Assembly: GCF_013376045.1 (NCBI RefSeq) | Contig: NZ_JABMJG010000016.1 | Span: 1 to 64,000, forward strand | From: Variovorax sp. SG517 | GTDB taxonomy: Bacteria; Pseudomonadota; Gammaproteobacteria; Burkholderiales; Burkholderiaceae_C | DNA: 64,000 nt | Reading direction: 5' to 3' | Part shown: positions 18,234 through 27,656 of the stretch, piece after piece | Position numbering within the stretch: the stretch's first letter is position 1 | How the letters are laid out: the number at the start of each line of letters is the position of its first letter | Program-made: the position numbers and the translations under genes | Notes under the pieces: model-generated | Seen by the model: only the letters and a program-made list of their open reading frames with translations | Database searches by the model: none | What the model was told of the DNA's origin: nothing

Positions 18234-19313
18234 ATGAAGATCGCGCAGATCGCACCCCTCTATGAAGCCGTGCCGCCGCGGCTCTATGGCGGCACCGAGC
18301 GGGTCGTCGCCCACCTCACCAACGCGCTGGTCGACCTCGGCCACGAGGTCACGCTGTTCGCCTCGGCCGACACGTCCACGCGGGCGCAGCTCGTGCCCAT
18401 GCGCGCGCAGGCCCTGCGCCTGGACCCGGCGCCGCTGAAGTCGGACCTCGCGAGCCACCTGAACATGCTCGCCGAACTGAAGCGCCGCGCCGACGAGTTC
18501 GACGTGCTGCACTTCCACACCGACCTCCTGCACTTCCCCTTCTTCGAGGACATCGCGCCACGCACCCTCACCACGCTGCACGGCCGGCTGGACATCGCCG
18601 ACCTGCCCATGGCCTACAAGCGCTGGCACCGCTATCCGCTGGTGTCCATCTCACGCCACCAGCGAAAGCCGCTGCCGTTCGCGAACTGGGTGGCCACCAT
18701 CCCGCACGGCCTGGACGAGTCGATCTATGCGTTCGAACCGGGCCCGGGCCGGTATCTGGCATTCCTCGGGCGCATCTCGCCCGAGAAGCGCCCCGACAGG
18801 GCCATCGCGATCGCCAAGAAGGCCGGACTGCCGCTGAAGATCGCGGCCAAGGTGGACGCGGCCGACGTGAACTACTTCGAGCAGGTGATCCGCCCGATGC
18901 TGGACGACCCGCTCATCGAGTTCGTGGGCGAGATCGGCGATGCAGAGAAGTCCGCATTCCTCGGCGGCGCCTCGGCGCTCCTGTTCCCCATCGACTGGCC
19001 CGAGCCCTTCGGGCTGGTGATGATCGAAGCCATGGCCTGCGGCACGCCGGTGATCGGCTGGCGCTGCGGCTCGGTGCCTGAGGTGATCGAGGAAGGCGTT
19101 AGCGGACGGATCGTCGACAGCCTGCCGCAGGCCGTCGAAGCCGTGCACGCCATCGAACAACTCGACCGGCGCCGCGTGCGGCAGGCATTCGACAACCGCT
19201 TCTCGGCGCGTGCGATGGCCAGCGCCTATGTCGAGCAGTACAGGCGGCTCACCGGCCGCGACGATGCAGACGCGGCCATGCCGCCGCAATCGCTGTACCG
19301 CGAGTTCGCATGA
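18234..19313 (+). CDS. Family 4 glycosyltransferase
   Basis: A 359-residue GT-B glycosyltransferase of the GT4 type. N-terminal PPRLYGGTERVVAHLTNAL is the acceptor-side Rossmann start; the C-terminal donor site has FPIDWPEPFGLVMIEAMACG, the E-x7-E motif, and GTPVIGWRCGSVPEVI. The ATG at 18234 is preceded by GAGGAG at some distance. It overlaps the debranching-enzyme gene by 4 bp (ATGA). Its partner suggests work on alpha-glucan, trehalose-like or cell-surface glucans; the exact donor and acceptor cannot be told. Confidence 0.9.
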   Translation: MKIAQIAPLYEAVPPRLYGGTERVVAHLTNALVDLGHEVTLFASADTSTRAQLVPMRAQALRLDPAPLKSDLASHLNMLAELKRRADEFDVLHFHTDLLHFPFFEDIAPRTLTTLHGRLDIADLPMAYKRWHRYPLVSISRHQRKPLPFANWVATIPHGLDESIYAFEPGPGRYLAFLGRISPEKRPDRAIAIAKKAGLPLKIAAKVDAADVNYFEQVIRPMLDDPLIEFVGEIGDAEKSAFLGGASALLFPIDWPEPFGLVMIEAMACGTPVIGWRCGSVPEVIEEGVSGRIVDSLPQAVEAVHAIEQLDRRRVRQAFDNRFSARAMASAYVEQYRRLTGRDDADAAMPPQSLYREFA

Positions 19314-21463
19314 GCATGAGCAGTGACGCACCGGCCACCACGCAGGCCGAGACCGCGCCCGAGCGCGCGGTCCAGCACGCCTTCGTGCTCAAGGAGGCGG
19401 ACACCTACGTCGTGATGGACGCCCGCGGCGACATCGGCGGCGGCGTCGACGGCATGTTCCACCACGACACGCGCATGCTGTCGAGCTTCGTGCTGCGGCT
19501 GGACGGCGCCCTGCCGTCACTGCTGTCCAGCGGCGTGGGCAGCGACAACGTCCACTTCACCGCGAACCTCACGAACCATCCGCTGCCCGTGCTCGGGTCC
19601 GACTCGACGCCGCAGGGCGTGATCCATCTCGAGCGCACGCGCTTCCTGTGGGGCGCGCGGCTGTTCGAGCGCCTGCGGCTGGTCAACTACAGCGACCAGC
19701 CGGCCCGCGTGCCGCTGACGCTGGATTTCGCGGCCGACTTCCGCGACATGTTCGAAGTCCGCGGGCAGGTGCGCGCGCAGCGCGGCGAGTTCGGCCCTCC
19801 CGAGGTCGGCACCCGGCGCGCCGTGCTGCGCTATCGGGGCCTCGACGATCTGCTTCGCTGCGCATGCATCGACTTCTCCGAAGCGCCGCAGCGCCTGAGC
19901 GCGCAGCAGGCCGCATTCGACGTCGAGCTTGCCGCGCGCGGCAGCTGGACCGTGTTCGTGGAGGTCGGCACCGAGCCGGCTTGTGCGGGACCCGAGCGCT
20001 TCCGCGAGGCGGGCGTGCTCGCGCGCTGGCGGATGCGCGCGCGTCGACGACGAGGGGCCAGGCTGCAGGCCTCGGGGCGGCTGTTCCAGGGTTGGCTCGA
20101 CCGGTCGCGCGCCGACCTGGCCCTGCTCACGACCGACATGCCCACGGGACCCTACCCTTACGCGGGCATTCCATGGTTCTCGACGCCCTTCGGCCGGGAC
20201 GCCATCGTCACCGCATTCCAGACGCTGTGGCTTGACCCCGCGCTGGCGCTCGGTGTGCTGAGGTTCCTCGCGGCGCGGCAGGCGCACCAGACCTCCAGCT
20301 TCCACGACGCCGAACCCGGAAAGATCATGCACGAGACCCGCAAGGGCGAGATGGCAGCGGTCGAGGAACTTCCCTTCGGCCGCTACTACGGCGGTGTCGA
20401 CACCACGCCGCTGTTCGTTGCGCTGGCGGGTGCCTATGTGCAGCGCACCGGCGACACCGCAGCGATCGACCACATCTGGCCGGCGCTCGTGGCGGCCTGC
20501 GAATGGATGGAGCGCAGCATGGCGCGCCACCCTTCGGGCCTGCTGGCTTACCAGCGCGGGGAGACCAGCGGATTGGCCAACCAGGGATGGAAGGACAGCC
20601 ACGACTCGGTCTTCCATGCGGACGGCCGGACGCCCGAAGGGCCCATCGCGCTGGTCGAGGTCCAGGGCTATGCGTGCGCCGCCTTCCGCGCGATGGCAGT
20701 CATGGCGCGGCTGCGCGCCGACGCACGGGCCGACCAATGGCAGCGCCGGTCGGTGCAGGTCGCGCAGGCGATCGAGCAGCAGTTCTGGCTGCCCGAGCGG
20801 CAGTTCTACGCACTGGCGGTCGACGGGAGCAACAGGCCCTGCGCGGTGCGCGCGTCGAACGCGGGGCATCTCCTGTTCGCAGGGGTGCCTGCCGCCGGAC
20901 GGGCGAAGGCGGTCGCGCAGCAGCTGCTGGCGCCGGAGTTCGAATCGGGCTGGGGCATGCGCACCCTGCCGCTGGAGGCGGCGCGCTTCAATCCCATGTC
21001 CTACCACAATGGATCGGTGTGGCCGCACGACCTTGCCCTGTGCGCCGCAGGCATGTCGCTCTATGGAGAGCGCGACGGCGTGGTGCGTCTCCTCGACAAC
21101 CTGTTCGAGGCGGCCACGCATTTCGGAATGCGCCTGCCGGAACTGTTCTGCGGATTCGAGCGGCAGCCGGGCCAGGGCCCGGTGGCCTATCCCGTGGCGT
21201 GCCTGCCTCAGGCTTGGGCAGCGGGCTCGGTGTTCATGCTGCTGCAGGCATGCCTGGGACTGCAGGTGGATGGCATCCGGCGAGAGATCGACATCGTCCA
21301 CCCCCGCCTGCCCACCGACATCGATCAGTTGCACCTGCTGAAGCTGCGGGTGGGAGATGGCAGCCTGGACCTCCATTTCCAGCGCATGCGGGACAACCGG
21401 GTTGTGGTGGTCGCGCGCAACCTGCCCGGAGGACCTCCCGTGCAGGTGAACTTGCGGCTCTAG
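19310..21463 (+). CDS. Glycogen debranching enzyme (amylo-alpha-1,6-glucosidase)
   Basis: A 717-residue enzyme that removes alpha-1,6 branch glucose from glycogen-like polymers. Residues 20-230 resemble the bacterial N-terminal GDE domain (VVMDARGDIGGGVDGMFHHD, SSFVLRLDG). The C-terminal (alpha/alpha)6 part has FGRDAIVTAFQTLWL, GGVDTTPLF, NQGWKDSHDSVFH and YHNGSVWPHD, where the acidic catalytic residues of the family lie. No signal peptide, so cytoplasmic. Translationally coupled to the GT4 gene upstream. The pair recurs in proteobacteria and probably shapes a storage or stress glucan. Confidence 0.9.
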   Translation: MSMSSDAPATTQAETAPERAVQHAFVLKEADTYVVMDARGDIGGGVDGMFHHDTRMLSSFVLRLDGALPSLLSSGVGSDNVHFTANLTNHPLPVLGSDSTPQGVIHLERTRFLWGARLFERLRLVNYSDQPARVPLTLDFAADFRDMFEVRGQVRAQRGEFGPPEVGTRRAVLRYRGLDDLLRCACIDFSEAPQRLSAQQAAFDVELAARGSWTVFVEVGTEPACAGPERFREAGVLARWRMRARRRRGARLQASGRLFQGWLDRSRADLALLTTDMPTGPYPYAGIPWFSTPFGRDAIVTAFQTLWLDPALALGVLRFLAARQAHQTSSFHDAEPGKIMHETRKGEMAAVEELPFGRYYGGVDTTPLFVALAGAYVQRTGDTAAIDHIWPALVAACEWMERSMARHPSGLLAYQRGETSGLANQGWKDSHDSVFHADGRTPEGPIALVEVQGYACAAFRAMAVMARLRADARADQWQRRSVQVAQAIEQQFWLPERQFYALAVDGSNRPCAVRASNAGHLLFAGVPAAGRAKAVAQQLLAPEFESGWGMRTLPLEAARFNPMSYHNGSVWPHDLALCAAGMSLYGERDGVVRLLDNLFEAATHFGMRLPELFCGFERQPGQGPVAYPVACLPQAWAAGSVFMLLQACLGLQVDGIRREIDIVHPRLPTDIDQLHLLKLRVGDGSLDLHFQRMRDNRVVVVARNLPGGPPVQVNLRL

Positions 21464-21469
21464 GTGTGA

Positions 21470-21953
21470 AGTTTCAACAGGTTGTTGCGGGTGTTCACCC
21501 GGGGTGTTTTGAGAGACTGGAATCCCCACGATCCGCTCTACGCCTAAAGCCGGATGAACGCCCATAAGAATGCCCGATTGACGTACCTGCGGCGATTGGA
21601 TTCAGCGCATAACTTCGATTTCTAAATTCGCCCTTGCCTGCGGCCGCGCGGACATCACGCCGCAGCGGCATACGGGCAAGGCGAGCTACAAGCTGAAGAT
21701 CGACGAGACGCCCATTCGCACTCCAACATGCAATCGAGCTGGATGATTGCTGCTGTCTGGTGCTTTGCGCCAGGACTTCGAAGGCCATCCGCCGTCATCA
21801 TTCTTTGGAAATTGTGAGAGAAGTGTCGCTTGTCAAGCCAGCGGGCTGATCCGAATCGTGGCCGTGAGCGCTCAGTTGTGCAGCTCCGCCAGTCGGGTGG
21901 CCGGTTGATCGACGAGGTGGCCAAGGCAGTGACGTCCAACTGGAGAGTCGAAG
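21470..21953. other. Gene-free stretch with an IS481-type remnant
   Basis: At 21554-21601 (plus strand) a frame reads MNAHKNARLTYLRRLD, closely like the first residues of IS481-family transposases; it stops soon after, at position 21624. The flanking 21470-21530 could hold the element end. The rest, up to 21953, contains no convincing frame. Confidence 0.4.
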
Positions 21954-22385
21954 TCAGTGCGAGAAAGAAGACAAGACCCAAACGTCGGTCGCGACCGGAA
22001 CCTCCTTCAGAGAGCCCGTTCCACCCAATTCCCTCATCCGATCCCGGCAGTAGTCGAACATGTCTTCGAACGAGTTCGGTTTCTGAAACTTAGAGGTCAG
22101 GTACCCCGAGATCCGATGGGCATCGACGGCATGCGGATAGTCGATCACATGAGCGTGGGCATCAACAATCCATCCAGAGTCATTTTCAAACTCGACCCCT
22201 TGCCCGTGTATGCGATATCCCCAGGGCTCGCCGCGCATCAGGAGTTCGCCTTTCTTGGGCACACCGGTCAGATACTTTCGCTCCATCTCCGGGTGCATGT
22301 CCAAGAAGCATCCAAGCAGATCGGCCTGTGTGATTGAGTAGGCTTCAATTTCACGCAGAAGCTCGTCGTCATTCATGGCTACCAT
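21954..22385 (-). CDS. Small soluble protein, DUF6896/immunity-like
   Basis: A 143-residue protein with start ATG at 22385 after AAAGGA. Central residues GYRIHGQGVEFENDSGWIVD, followed by YPHAVDAHRISGYL, recall the HGxGxxx...VDxxxxx...DxxR pattern of DUF6896-type proteins, which include immunity proteins of contact-dependent or polymorphic toxin systems. It has many aromatic and acidic residues and no signal peptide. No toxin gene lies next to it. The frame continues open upstream to 22655, with lower-quality residues, so this could be an orphan immunity gene beside a decayed toxin tail. The family call is tentative. Confidence 0.5.
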   Translation of the reverse strand: MVAMNDDELLREIEAYSITQADLLGCFLDMHPEMERKYLTGVPKKGELLMRGEPWGYRIHGQGVEFENDSGWIVDAHAHVIDYPHAVDAHRISGYLTSKFQKPNSFEDMFDYCRDRMRELGGTGSLKEVPVATDVWVLSSFSH

Positions 22386-23217
22386 CGATTCATCCTTTCT
22401 GCCCTGGCTGCATCGGCCTGACTTCTCAAGAGGCTCGCGTCCTCTGGGGAAACAGGGTTCAGATGTGGACCGGGATTTCTCGAACCCCAGCCTTGATTGC
22501 AGCTTCCGCACAATGATGACCGGTTTGCCGTCGCCGGCCTTCGCCGGCCTCGCTTGGGGGAATGAACCATATCCTTTTGCTCTTTGCCGCATGCCGTCGA
22601 GGATGGATTTACCCATCTCGTCCGGCAGCGCTCTGCATTCCCTCCGAAAGATCAATGCGGAGTTGATCTCTAGAGTCTCACCAGAGCCGACCGGTCTGCC
22701 ATGCCCCCGAATGAAGGTTGGATAGAACCATCATGCTCTCTCGTTGTCTTGGCGTAGGCGGTTCAGTAGCTCATCGCAGATCCCGTCGCGTTTTCTTGAG
22801 CTTTTCTGACAGACGCGGGACCTGGCAGGCCAAAGTCGTCTCGAGGTTCCATTGCCGCTGAATGGCGGCGTCTCCGCTATCACGCACTTCCATTCATTTC
22901 GCAAAGTTCGCCATGGCGAGCGACTGCTCGACTCTCGACGAAAACAGTTTGCGAGCCGGAGACGATCTTCGCGTTGCCCGTGCCGAGTGACACGCCCAGC
23001 ACCCCCAGTTATCCGCGTTGCCTGTCACTCCCTTGACGAGGCTGTCGACCATTGACACTTTCTCTTTGCGCGCAAACTTAGTTTGAGCATGTGGCCTTTT
23101 CAGGAGAATGAATAAACACGATTCCGAGGGGAACGACCTGGTTGCCAACGACGCAGAAATTAGGGGCGATGTTGGCCACCACGAATCGCGCCTCTGCGGG
23201 CGCGCGGACTCTACCGT
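22386..23217. other. Gene-free stretch between small protein and UvrA-like gene
   Basis: About 830 bp. The minus-strand frame 22386-22655, open and in phase with the small gene, has somewhat protein-like residues (LPDEMGKSILDGMRQRAKG) and may be a decayed toxin end, but no family was recognised. The remainder has only short frames. No repeats or terminators stood out. Confidence 0.4.
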
Positions 23218-25830
23218 TCACTTGCCTGCCAAGGTCCAGCGCGCCAGATAAGGCGCCGTCCGGCTGCCAGTTGCCGCGGCCACCTCCTGCGGCCGGCCGC
23301 TCGCGACGACGCGCCCGCCCTGCGCGCCTGCACCCGGCCCCATGTCGATCACCCAGTCACAGGCCGAGACCAGCCGCAGTTCGTGCTCGACGACGATGAC
23401 GGTGTTGCCGGCGTCGACCAGGCCGCCCAGTTGAGCCATGAGCTTGTCCACGTCGGACGGGTGCAGGCCGGTGGTTGGTTCGTCCAGCACGTACAGCGCG
23501 TCGCCGCGCTGCGCGCGCTGCAGCTCCGTCGCCAGCTTGATCCGCTGCGCTTCCCCGCCCGACAGCTCGGTGGCCGGCTGCCCCAGCCGCAGGTAGCCCA
23601 GGCCGATGGCCTTGAGCAGCCGCAGAGGCCGTTCGATGGCGCCGTCGTTCTCGAAGAAGGCGTGCGCCTCGTCCACCGTCATGGCCAGCACGTCGGCAAT
23701 GGTGCGATCGCGCAACGTCACCTTGAGCGTCAGTTCGTTGAAGCGCGAGCCGTGGCAGGTGGGGCAAGGCGCATACACGCTGGGCATGAAGAGCAGCTCG
23801 ACGCTGACCAACCCTTCGCCCTCGCAGGTGGCACACCGGCCCTTCGCGACGTTGAACGAGAACCGGCCGGCATCGAAGTGGCGGGCACGCGCAGCCTTGG
23901 AGTCGGCGAACAGCTTGCGCACATGGTCGAAGAGGCCTGTATACGTGGCCAGGTTGGAACGCGGCGTGCGCCCGATGGGCTTTTGGTCCACGCGCACCAG
24001 CCGGCGAATGCGTTCCATGCCGCCGGCGATGCGACCACCGGTGCGGCCACCAGGGCTGCTCGCGGCACCCGGTTCGGCGTCTGGCTCCTCGTCTGCAGGC
24101 GACACTTCGTGGCCCAGGTGCGCGGCCACCAGCTCTACCAGCGCCTGACTCACGAGGCTGGATTTGCCCGACCCGGAAACCCCGGTCACCGCCGTCAGCA
24201 CCCCGAGCGGAAACGCTACCGACAGGCTCTGCAGGTTGTTGCGCGTGATGTCTTCCAGCGCCAGCCATCCGGCAGGGTCGCGCAAGGACGGCTGCGTTGA
24301 GGTTCGCGGCGCAAAAAGATAGCGCGCGGTGTGCGAAGCCTCCACATGGCGCAGCCCCTTGGGCGGGCCGCTGTAAAGAACGATGCCGCCTTCCTCCCCG
24401 GCACCGGGGCCGACGTCGACCAGCCAGTCGGCGCGCCGCATCAGGTCCAGGTCGTGTTCGACAACGAACAGCGAATTGCCCGAGCGCTTGAGCGTATCGA
24501 GAGCCACCACCAGCGCCTCGCTGTCCGCGGGATGCAGCCCCGCCGACGGCTCGTCGAGCACATAGACGACGCCGAAAAGGTTCGAGCGGATCTGCGTGGC
24601 AAGCCGCAGGCGCTGGAGTTCGCCCGGGGACAGCGTCGGCGTGCTGCGGTCGAGCGAAAGGTAGCCAAGGCCGAGATCGGTCAGCACGGTGATTCGCGCC
24701 AACAGGTCGTGCGCAATGCGCTGCGCTGCGATGCGCTTCTCCGCCGACTGGTTGGGCGTTCGGCGCACATCGGGGGCCGCCGCGTGTGCACCGCCCTTCT
24801 TGCGCAGCACGCTTGGTCGGGCGTCGCCACCGGACGCGTCCGGCGCATCGCCTCCCGCCGCGCCACGCAGCACCTGCGCGAACTGCGCCAGCGGCATGCG
24901 CGAGATCTCGCCGATGTCGTACCCCGCAAAGCGCACCGACAGGGCCTCCGGCTTGAGCCGCTTGCCTTTGCAGGCCGGACAGTCTCCGCCCACCATGAAG
25001 CGCGCGACGCGGTTCTTCATCAGCGCGCTCTGCGTGGTCGCGAAAGTGTGCAGCACGTACTTGCGCGCGCCGATGAAAGTGCCCTGGTAGCTGGGCTCCA
25101 GCTTGCTGCGCAGCGCCGCGCGCGTCTCGGCCGGCGTGAAGCCGGCGTACACCGGAACCGTCGGCTGCTCCTCGGTGAAGAGAATCCAGTCACGCGTTTT
25201 CTTCGGCAGATCGCGCCATGGCTTGTCGACGTCGATGCCCATGGTGACAAGGATGTCGCGAAGGTTCTGACCGTGCCAGGCGGGTGGCCAGGAGGCAATG
25301 GCGCGCTCGCGGATGCTGAGCGTGTCGTCCGGCACCATCGAGCGTTCGGTCACCTCGAAGATGCGTCCCAGTCCGTGGCAGACCGGGCAGGCACCTTGCG
25401 GCGTGTTGGGCGAAAAGTCTTCCGCATAGAGCATCGGCTGGCGCGCCGGATAGTCGCCGGCCCTTGAATAAAGCATGCGCAACAGACTCGACAGCGTGGT
25501 GACGCTGCCCACCGAAGAGCGCGTGCTCGGCGTGCCGCGCTGCTGCTGCAGGGCCACCGCGGGCGGCAGACCGTCAATGGAATCGACCGCGGGCACGCCC
25601 ACCTGGTCGATCAGCCGGCGCGCATAGGGCGAGACCGATTCGAAATAGCGCCGCTGGGCCTCGGCGTAGAGCGTGCCGAAAGCCAGCGACGATTTGCCGG
25701 AACCGGAGATTCCGCTGAACACCACCAGGGCGTCGCGCGGAATGTCGACGTCAACATTGCGAAGGTTATGTTCGCGTGCACCGCGAACACGCACGAAATG
25801 GTCGGTGCCACGGGCGGTAGCGCGCGTCAT
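23218..25830 (-). CDS. UvrA-like ABC ATPase (UvrA2 type)
   Basis: An 870-residue tandem ABC protein related to the excinuclease subunit UvrA. Walker A copies are SGISGSGKSS (near residue 35) and GVSGSGKSS (near 585). The signatures are LSPGELQRLRLA and LSGGEAQRIKLA; Walker B stretches are VYVLDEPSAGLHP and LYVLDEPTTGLHP. Zinc-binding CxxC pairs (CPVCHG, CPACKG, CATCEG, CPTCHG) are present. It is about 70 residues shorter than housekeeping UvrA (about 940), and the first signature has Pro for Gly. Both features fit the UvrA2/drug-resistance subfamily. The start at 25830 is chosen because homology begins there. It lies alone, so it is unlikely to be the only UvrA. Confidence 0.9.
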   Translation of the reverse strand: MTRATARGTDHFVRVRGAREHNLRNVDVDIPRDALVVFSGISGSGKSSLAFGTLYAEAQRRYFESVSPYARRLIDQVGVPAVDSIDGLPPAVALQQQRGTPSTRSSVGSVTTLSSLLRMLYSRAGDYPARQPMLYAEDFSPNTPQGACPVCHGLGRIFEVTERSMVPDDTLSIRERAIASWPPAWHGQNLRDILVTMGIDVDKPWRDLPKKTRDWILFTEEQPTVPVYAGFTPAETRAALRSKLEPSYQGTFIGARKYVLHTFATTQSALMKNRVARFMVGGDCPACKGKRLKPEALSVRFAGYDIGEISRMPLAQFAQVLRGAAGGDAPDASGGDARPSVLRKKGGAHAAAPDVRRTPNQSAEKRIAAQRIAHDLLARITVLTDLGLGYLSLDRSTPTLSPGELQRLRLATQIRSNLFGVVYVLDEPSAGLHPADSEALVVALDTLKRSGNSLFVVEHDLDLMRRADWLVDVGPGAGEEGGIVLYSGPPKGLRHVEASHTARYLFAPRTSTQPSLRDPAGWLALEDITRNNLQSLSVAFPLGVLTAVTGVSGSGKSSLVSQALVELVAAHLGHEVSPADEEPDAEPGAASSPGGRTGGRIAGGMERIRRLVRVDQKPIGRTPRSNLATYTGLFDHVRKLFADSKAARARHFDAGRFSFNVAKGRCATCEGEGLVSVELLFMPSVYAPCPTCHGSRFNELTLKVTLRDRTIADVLAMTVDEAHAFFENDGAIERPLRLLKAIGLGYLRLGQPATELSGGEAQRIKLATELQRAQRGDALYVLDEPTTGLHPSDVDKLMAQLGGLVDAGNTVIVVEHELRLVSACDWVIDMGPGAGAQGGRVVASGRPQEVAAATGSRTAPYLARWTLAGK

Positions 25831-26189
25831 GTTTTTCTTTCTGTTGTATGCCGTAGGCGACGATGCCTCAGGCATTGAAAAAATGTAGACCCGGTTGAGA
25901 CTATCCAAGCCCGCCGGCACGCCTGTGAGAGTCGGTCCACCAAGACTGTCGGACACCGGGACCCTGGGTAAAAGGCCTGCAGTGGCGCCTCGCTGTCAAC
26001 GGCGCGATCACGCCGTGCGTACCGTCTGAATCTAGATCGGCACACCACGTGATTGGACTCAGACGGTTTGCGGTCCGCACCGCACGGGGCGCATCTACTC
26101 AATCCTGCAAGGGTCTCGGGATTTCTCCGACACTGTCAGCGCAGAAACTTCTGGAACGTCGGTCGATCGATCCCCCGTTCAGCGTTGCC
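25831..26189. other. Intergenic, nothing recognised
   Basis: About 360 bp between divergent genes. It must hold the promoters of the UvrA-like gene and the small gene at 26190. No clear operator or hairpin was seen. Confidence 0.4.
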
Positions 26190-26420
26190 ATGCCGCTCAG
26201 CTACCTCCAGCGCCTTGAACAATCAAGCCTCCCGTTGACCGTCACGGATCCAGACGAGGTTCGGAAGGTAGAGGTACTTCGAGGAGCACTGCTGATCGAA
26301 GCGCGGTTGCGTCGCGCCACCGGTGCAGGCCCTGTTCACTCGGCCATCGTCTTCTCGATCACACCAACCGGTATGGAACACCTGAGGAGGCTGCGCCGAT
26401 CCTCTGAATCAAGTGAATGA
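26190..26420 (+). CDS. Hypothetical small protein
   Basis: A 76-residue protein from the ATG at 26190: LSYLQRLEQSSLPLTVTD leads into a helical EVLRGALLIEARLRRA and a strand-like SAIVFSITPTGMEHL. No domain was recognised. No strong ribosome-binding site is visible, but composition is protein-like. Lies 165 bp upstream of the diguanylate cyclase gene on the same strand. Confidence 0.45.
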   Translation: MPLSYLQRLEQSSLPLTVTDPDEVRKVEVLRGALLIEARLRRATGAGPVHSAIVFSITPTGMEHLRRLRRSSESSE

Positions 26421-26585
26421 AGCCCCCGTTTGGCGCCAGATCTCGACCGGCCGGATGCCTCTGTAACACGAGGGCGCGTCAAGGAATGGCTCCAGATCGC
26501 GTCGGACTGCCCCCGGTTCTTATACGATGCGGGTCATCAACCAGCGATGTACGCTCTTGCGCGCCCTAGCAAAAAGGGATCGAAA

Positions 26586-27653
26586 TTGAATCAGATTACA
26601 CACGCTCCCCTGGATCACACAGTCTCGAATGAGACGGCCGCGCCGCAAACGACCGGCGCCGCCAAACCCTTCAATGAAGATCAACGCCTCGCGGCGCTGC
26701 ACCGCTATCAGGTGCTTGACACCATCGCGGAGCAAGCATACGACGATGTGACGACACTCGCTTCGGCGGTTTGCAAGGCGCCGATCGCGCTCATCTCCCT
26801 TATCGATCAGGGCCGCCAATGGTTCAAGTCGCGCGTCGGGCTGGACGCGAGTGAGACGCCGCGCGAGCTCGCGTTTTGCGCGCACGCCATCCTGCAGCCG
26901 GACATCGTGTTCGAAGTGCAGGATGCCCACCTGGACCCGCGCTTCGCCAGCAACCCGCTGGTGACCGGCGACCCGGGCATCCGCTTCTACGCAGGGGCGC
27001 CTCTGGTCACAGCCGATGGTCTGCCGATCGGCACGGTCTGCGTGATCGATCGCGAGCCGCGCGCCCTGTCGGCGGCCGAACGCAAGGCGCTGCAGTCGCT
27101 GGCCCGGCAGGTGGTCGCGCAACTCGAGCTGCGACAGGTCATGGCCGGCCTGGAGCTCGAGAGCATGACCGATCCGCTAACGTCGCTGTGGAACCGGCGA
27201 AGCCTGGATCGGCGACTGCAGGCGGCCTGGGATCTCCAGGCACGCGAGCGTTCGCCGCTGAGCCTGCTGATGATCGACCTGGACCACTTCAAGCGCATCA
27301 ACGATGCCCTCGGCCATCCCGCCGGCGATCGGGTGCTGGTGCAGGCCGCGGCCATCATCCGGGACCAGATCGGCCACGACGGTATTGCTGCCCGTTTCGG
27401 GGGTGAGGAATTCTGCGTCGTGCTGCCAGGCATGGACGCCGAGACGGCACGGGAGCGCGCCGAGCAGGTACGGCGCGCGATCGAGGGCGCGTCTTGGCCC
27501 GCCCCCAACGTGACTGCCAGCATCGGCGTAGCGACTGCGGTGGTTGACAGAGAAAGCTCGCCCAACGTGATGCTCACGCGTGCAGATCGCGCACTGTATG
27601 TCGCCAAGCGCGAGGGCCGCAACTGCGTGCGGCAGTTCGATGGATGGTCCTGA
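26586..27653 (+). CDS. GAF-GGDEF diguanylate cyclase
   Basis: A 355-residue protein that makes cyclic di-GMP. The TTG at 26586 is chosen because AAAGGGA precedes it by 7 nt; ATG at 26547 lacks such a signal. Residues 30-170 form a GAF domain (VLDTIAEQAYDDVTTLAS, RELAFCAHAI, FYAGAPLV), the variety common in sensors of redox or small ligands. Residues 190-350 are the GGDEF domain with LMIDLDHFKRINDALGH and the active site ARFGGEEFCVV. The RxxD inhibitory site upstream of GGEEF is missing, so product feedback is probably absent. No signal peptide. No EAL domain. Stands alone. Confidence 0.92.
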   Translation: MNQITHAPLDHTVSNETAAPQTTGAAKPFNEDQRLAALHRYQVLDTIAEQAYDDVTTLASAVCKAPIALISLIDQGRQWFKSRVGLDASETPRELAFCAHAILQPDIVFEVQDAHLDPRFASNPLVTGDPGIRFYAGAPLVTADGLPIGTVCVIDREPRALSAAERKALQSLARQVVAQLELRQVMAGLELESMTDPLTSLWNRRSLDRRLQAAWDLQARERSPLSLLMIDLDHFKRINDALGHPAGDRVLVQAAAIIRDQIGHDGIAARFGGEEFCVVLPGMDAETARERAEQVRRAIEGASWPAPNVTASIGVATAVVDRESSPNVMLTRADRALYVAKREGRNCVRQFDGWS

Positions 27654-27656
27654 TCG

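Noticed and set aside
19517..21565. A 682-residue minus-strand frame over the debranching enzyme
   Set aside because: Shadow of the conserved plus-strand gene.
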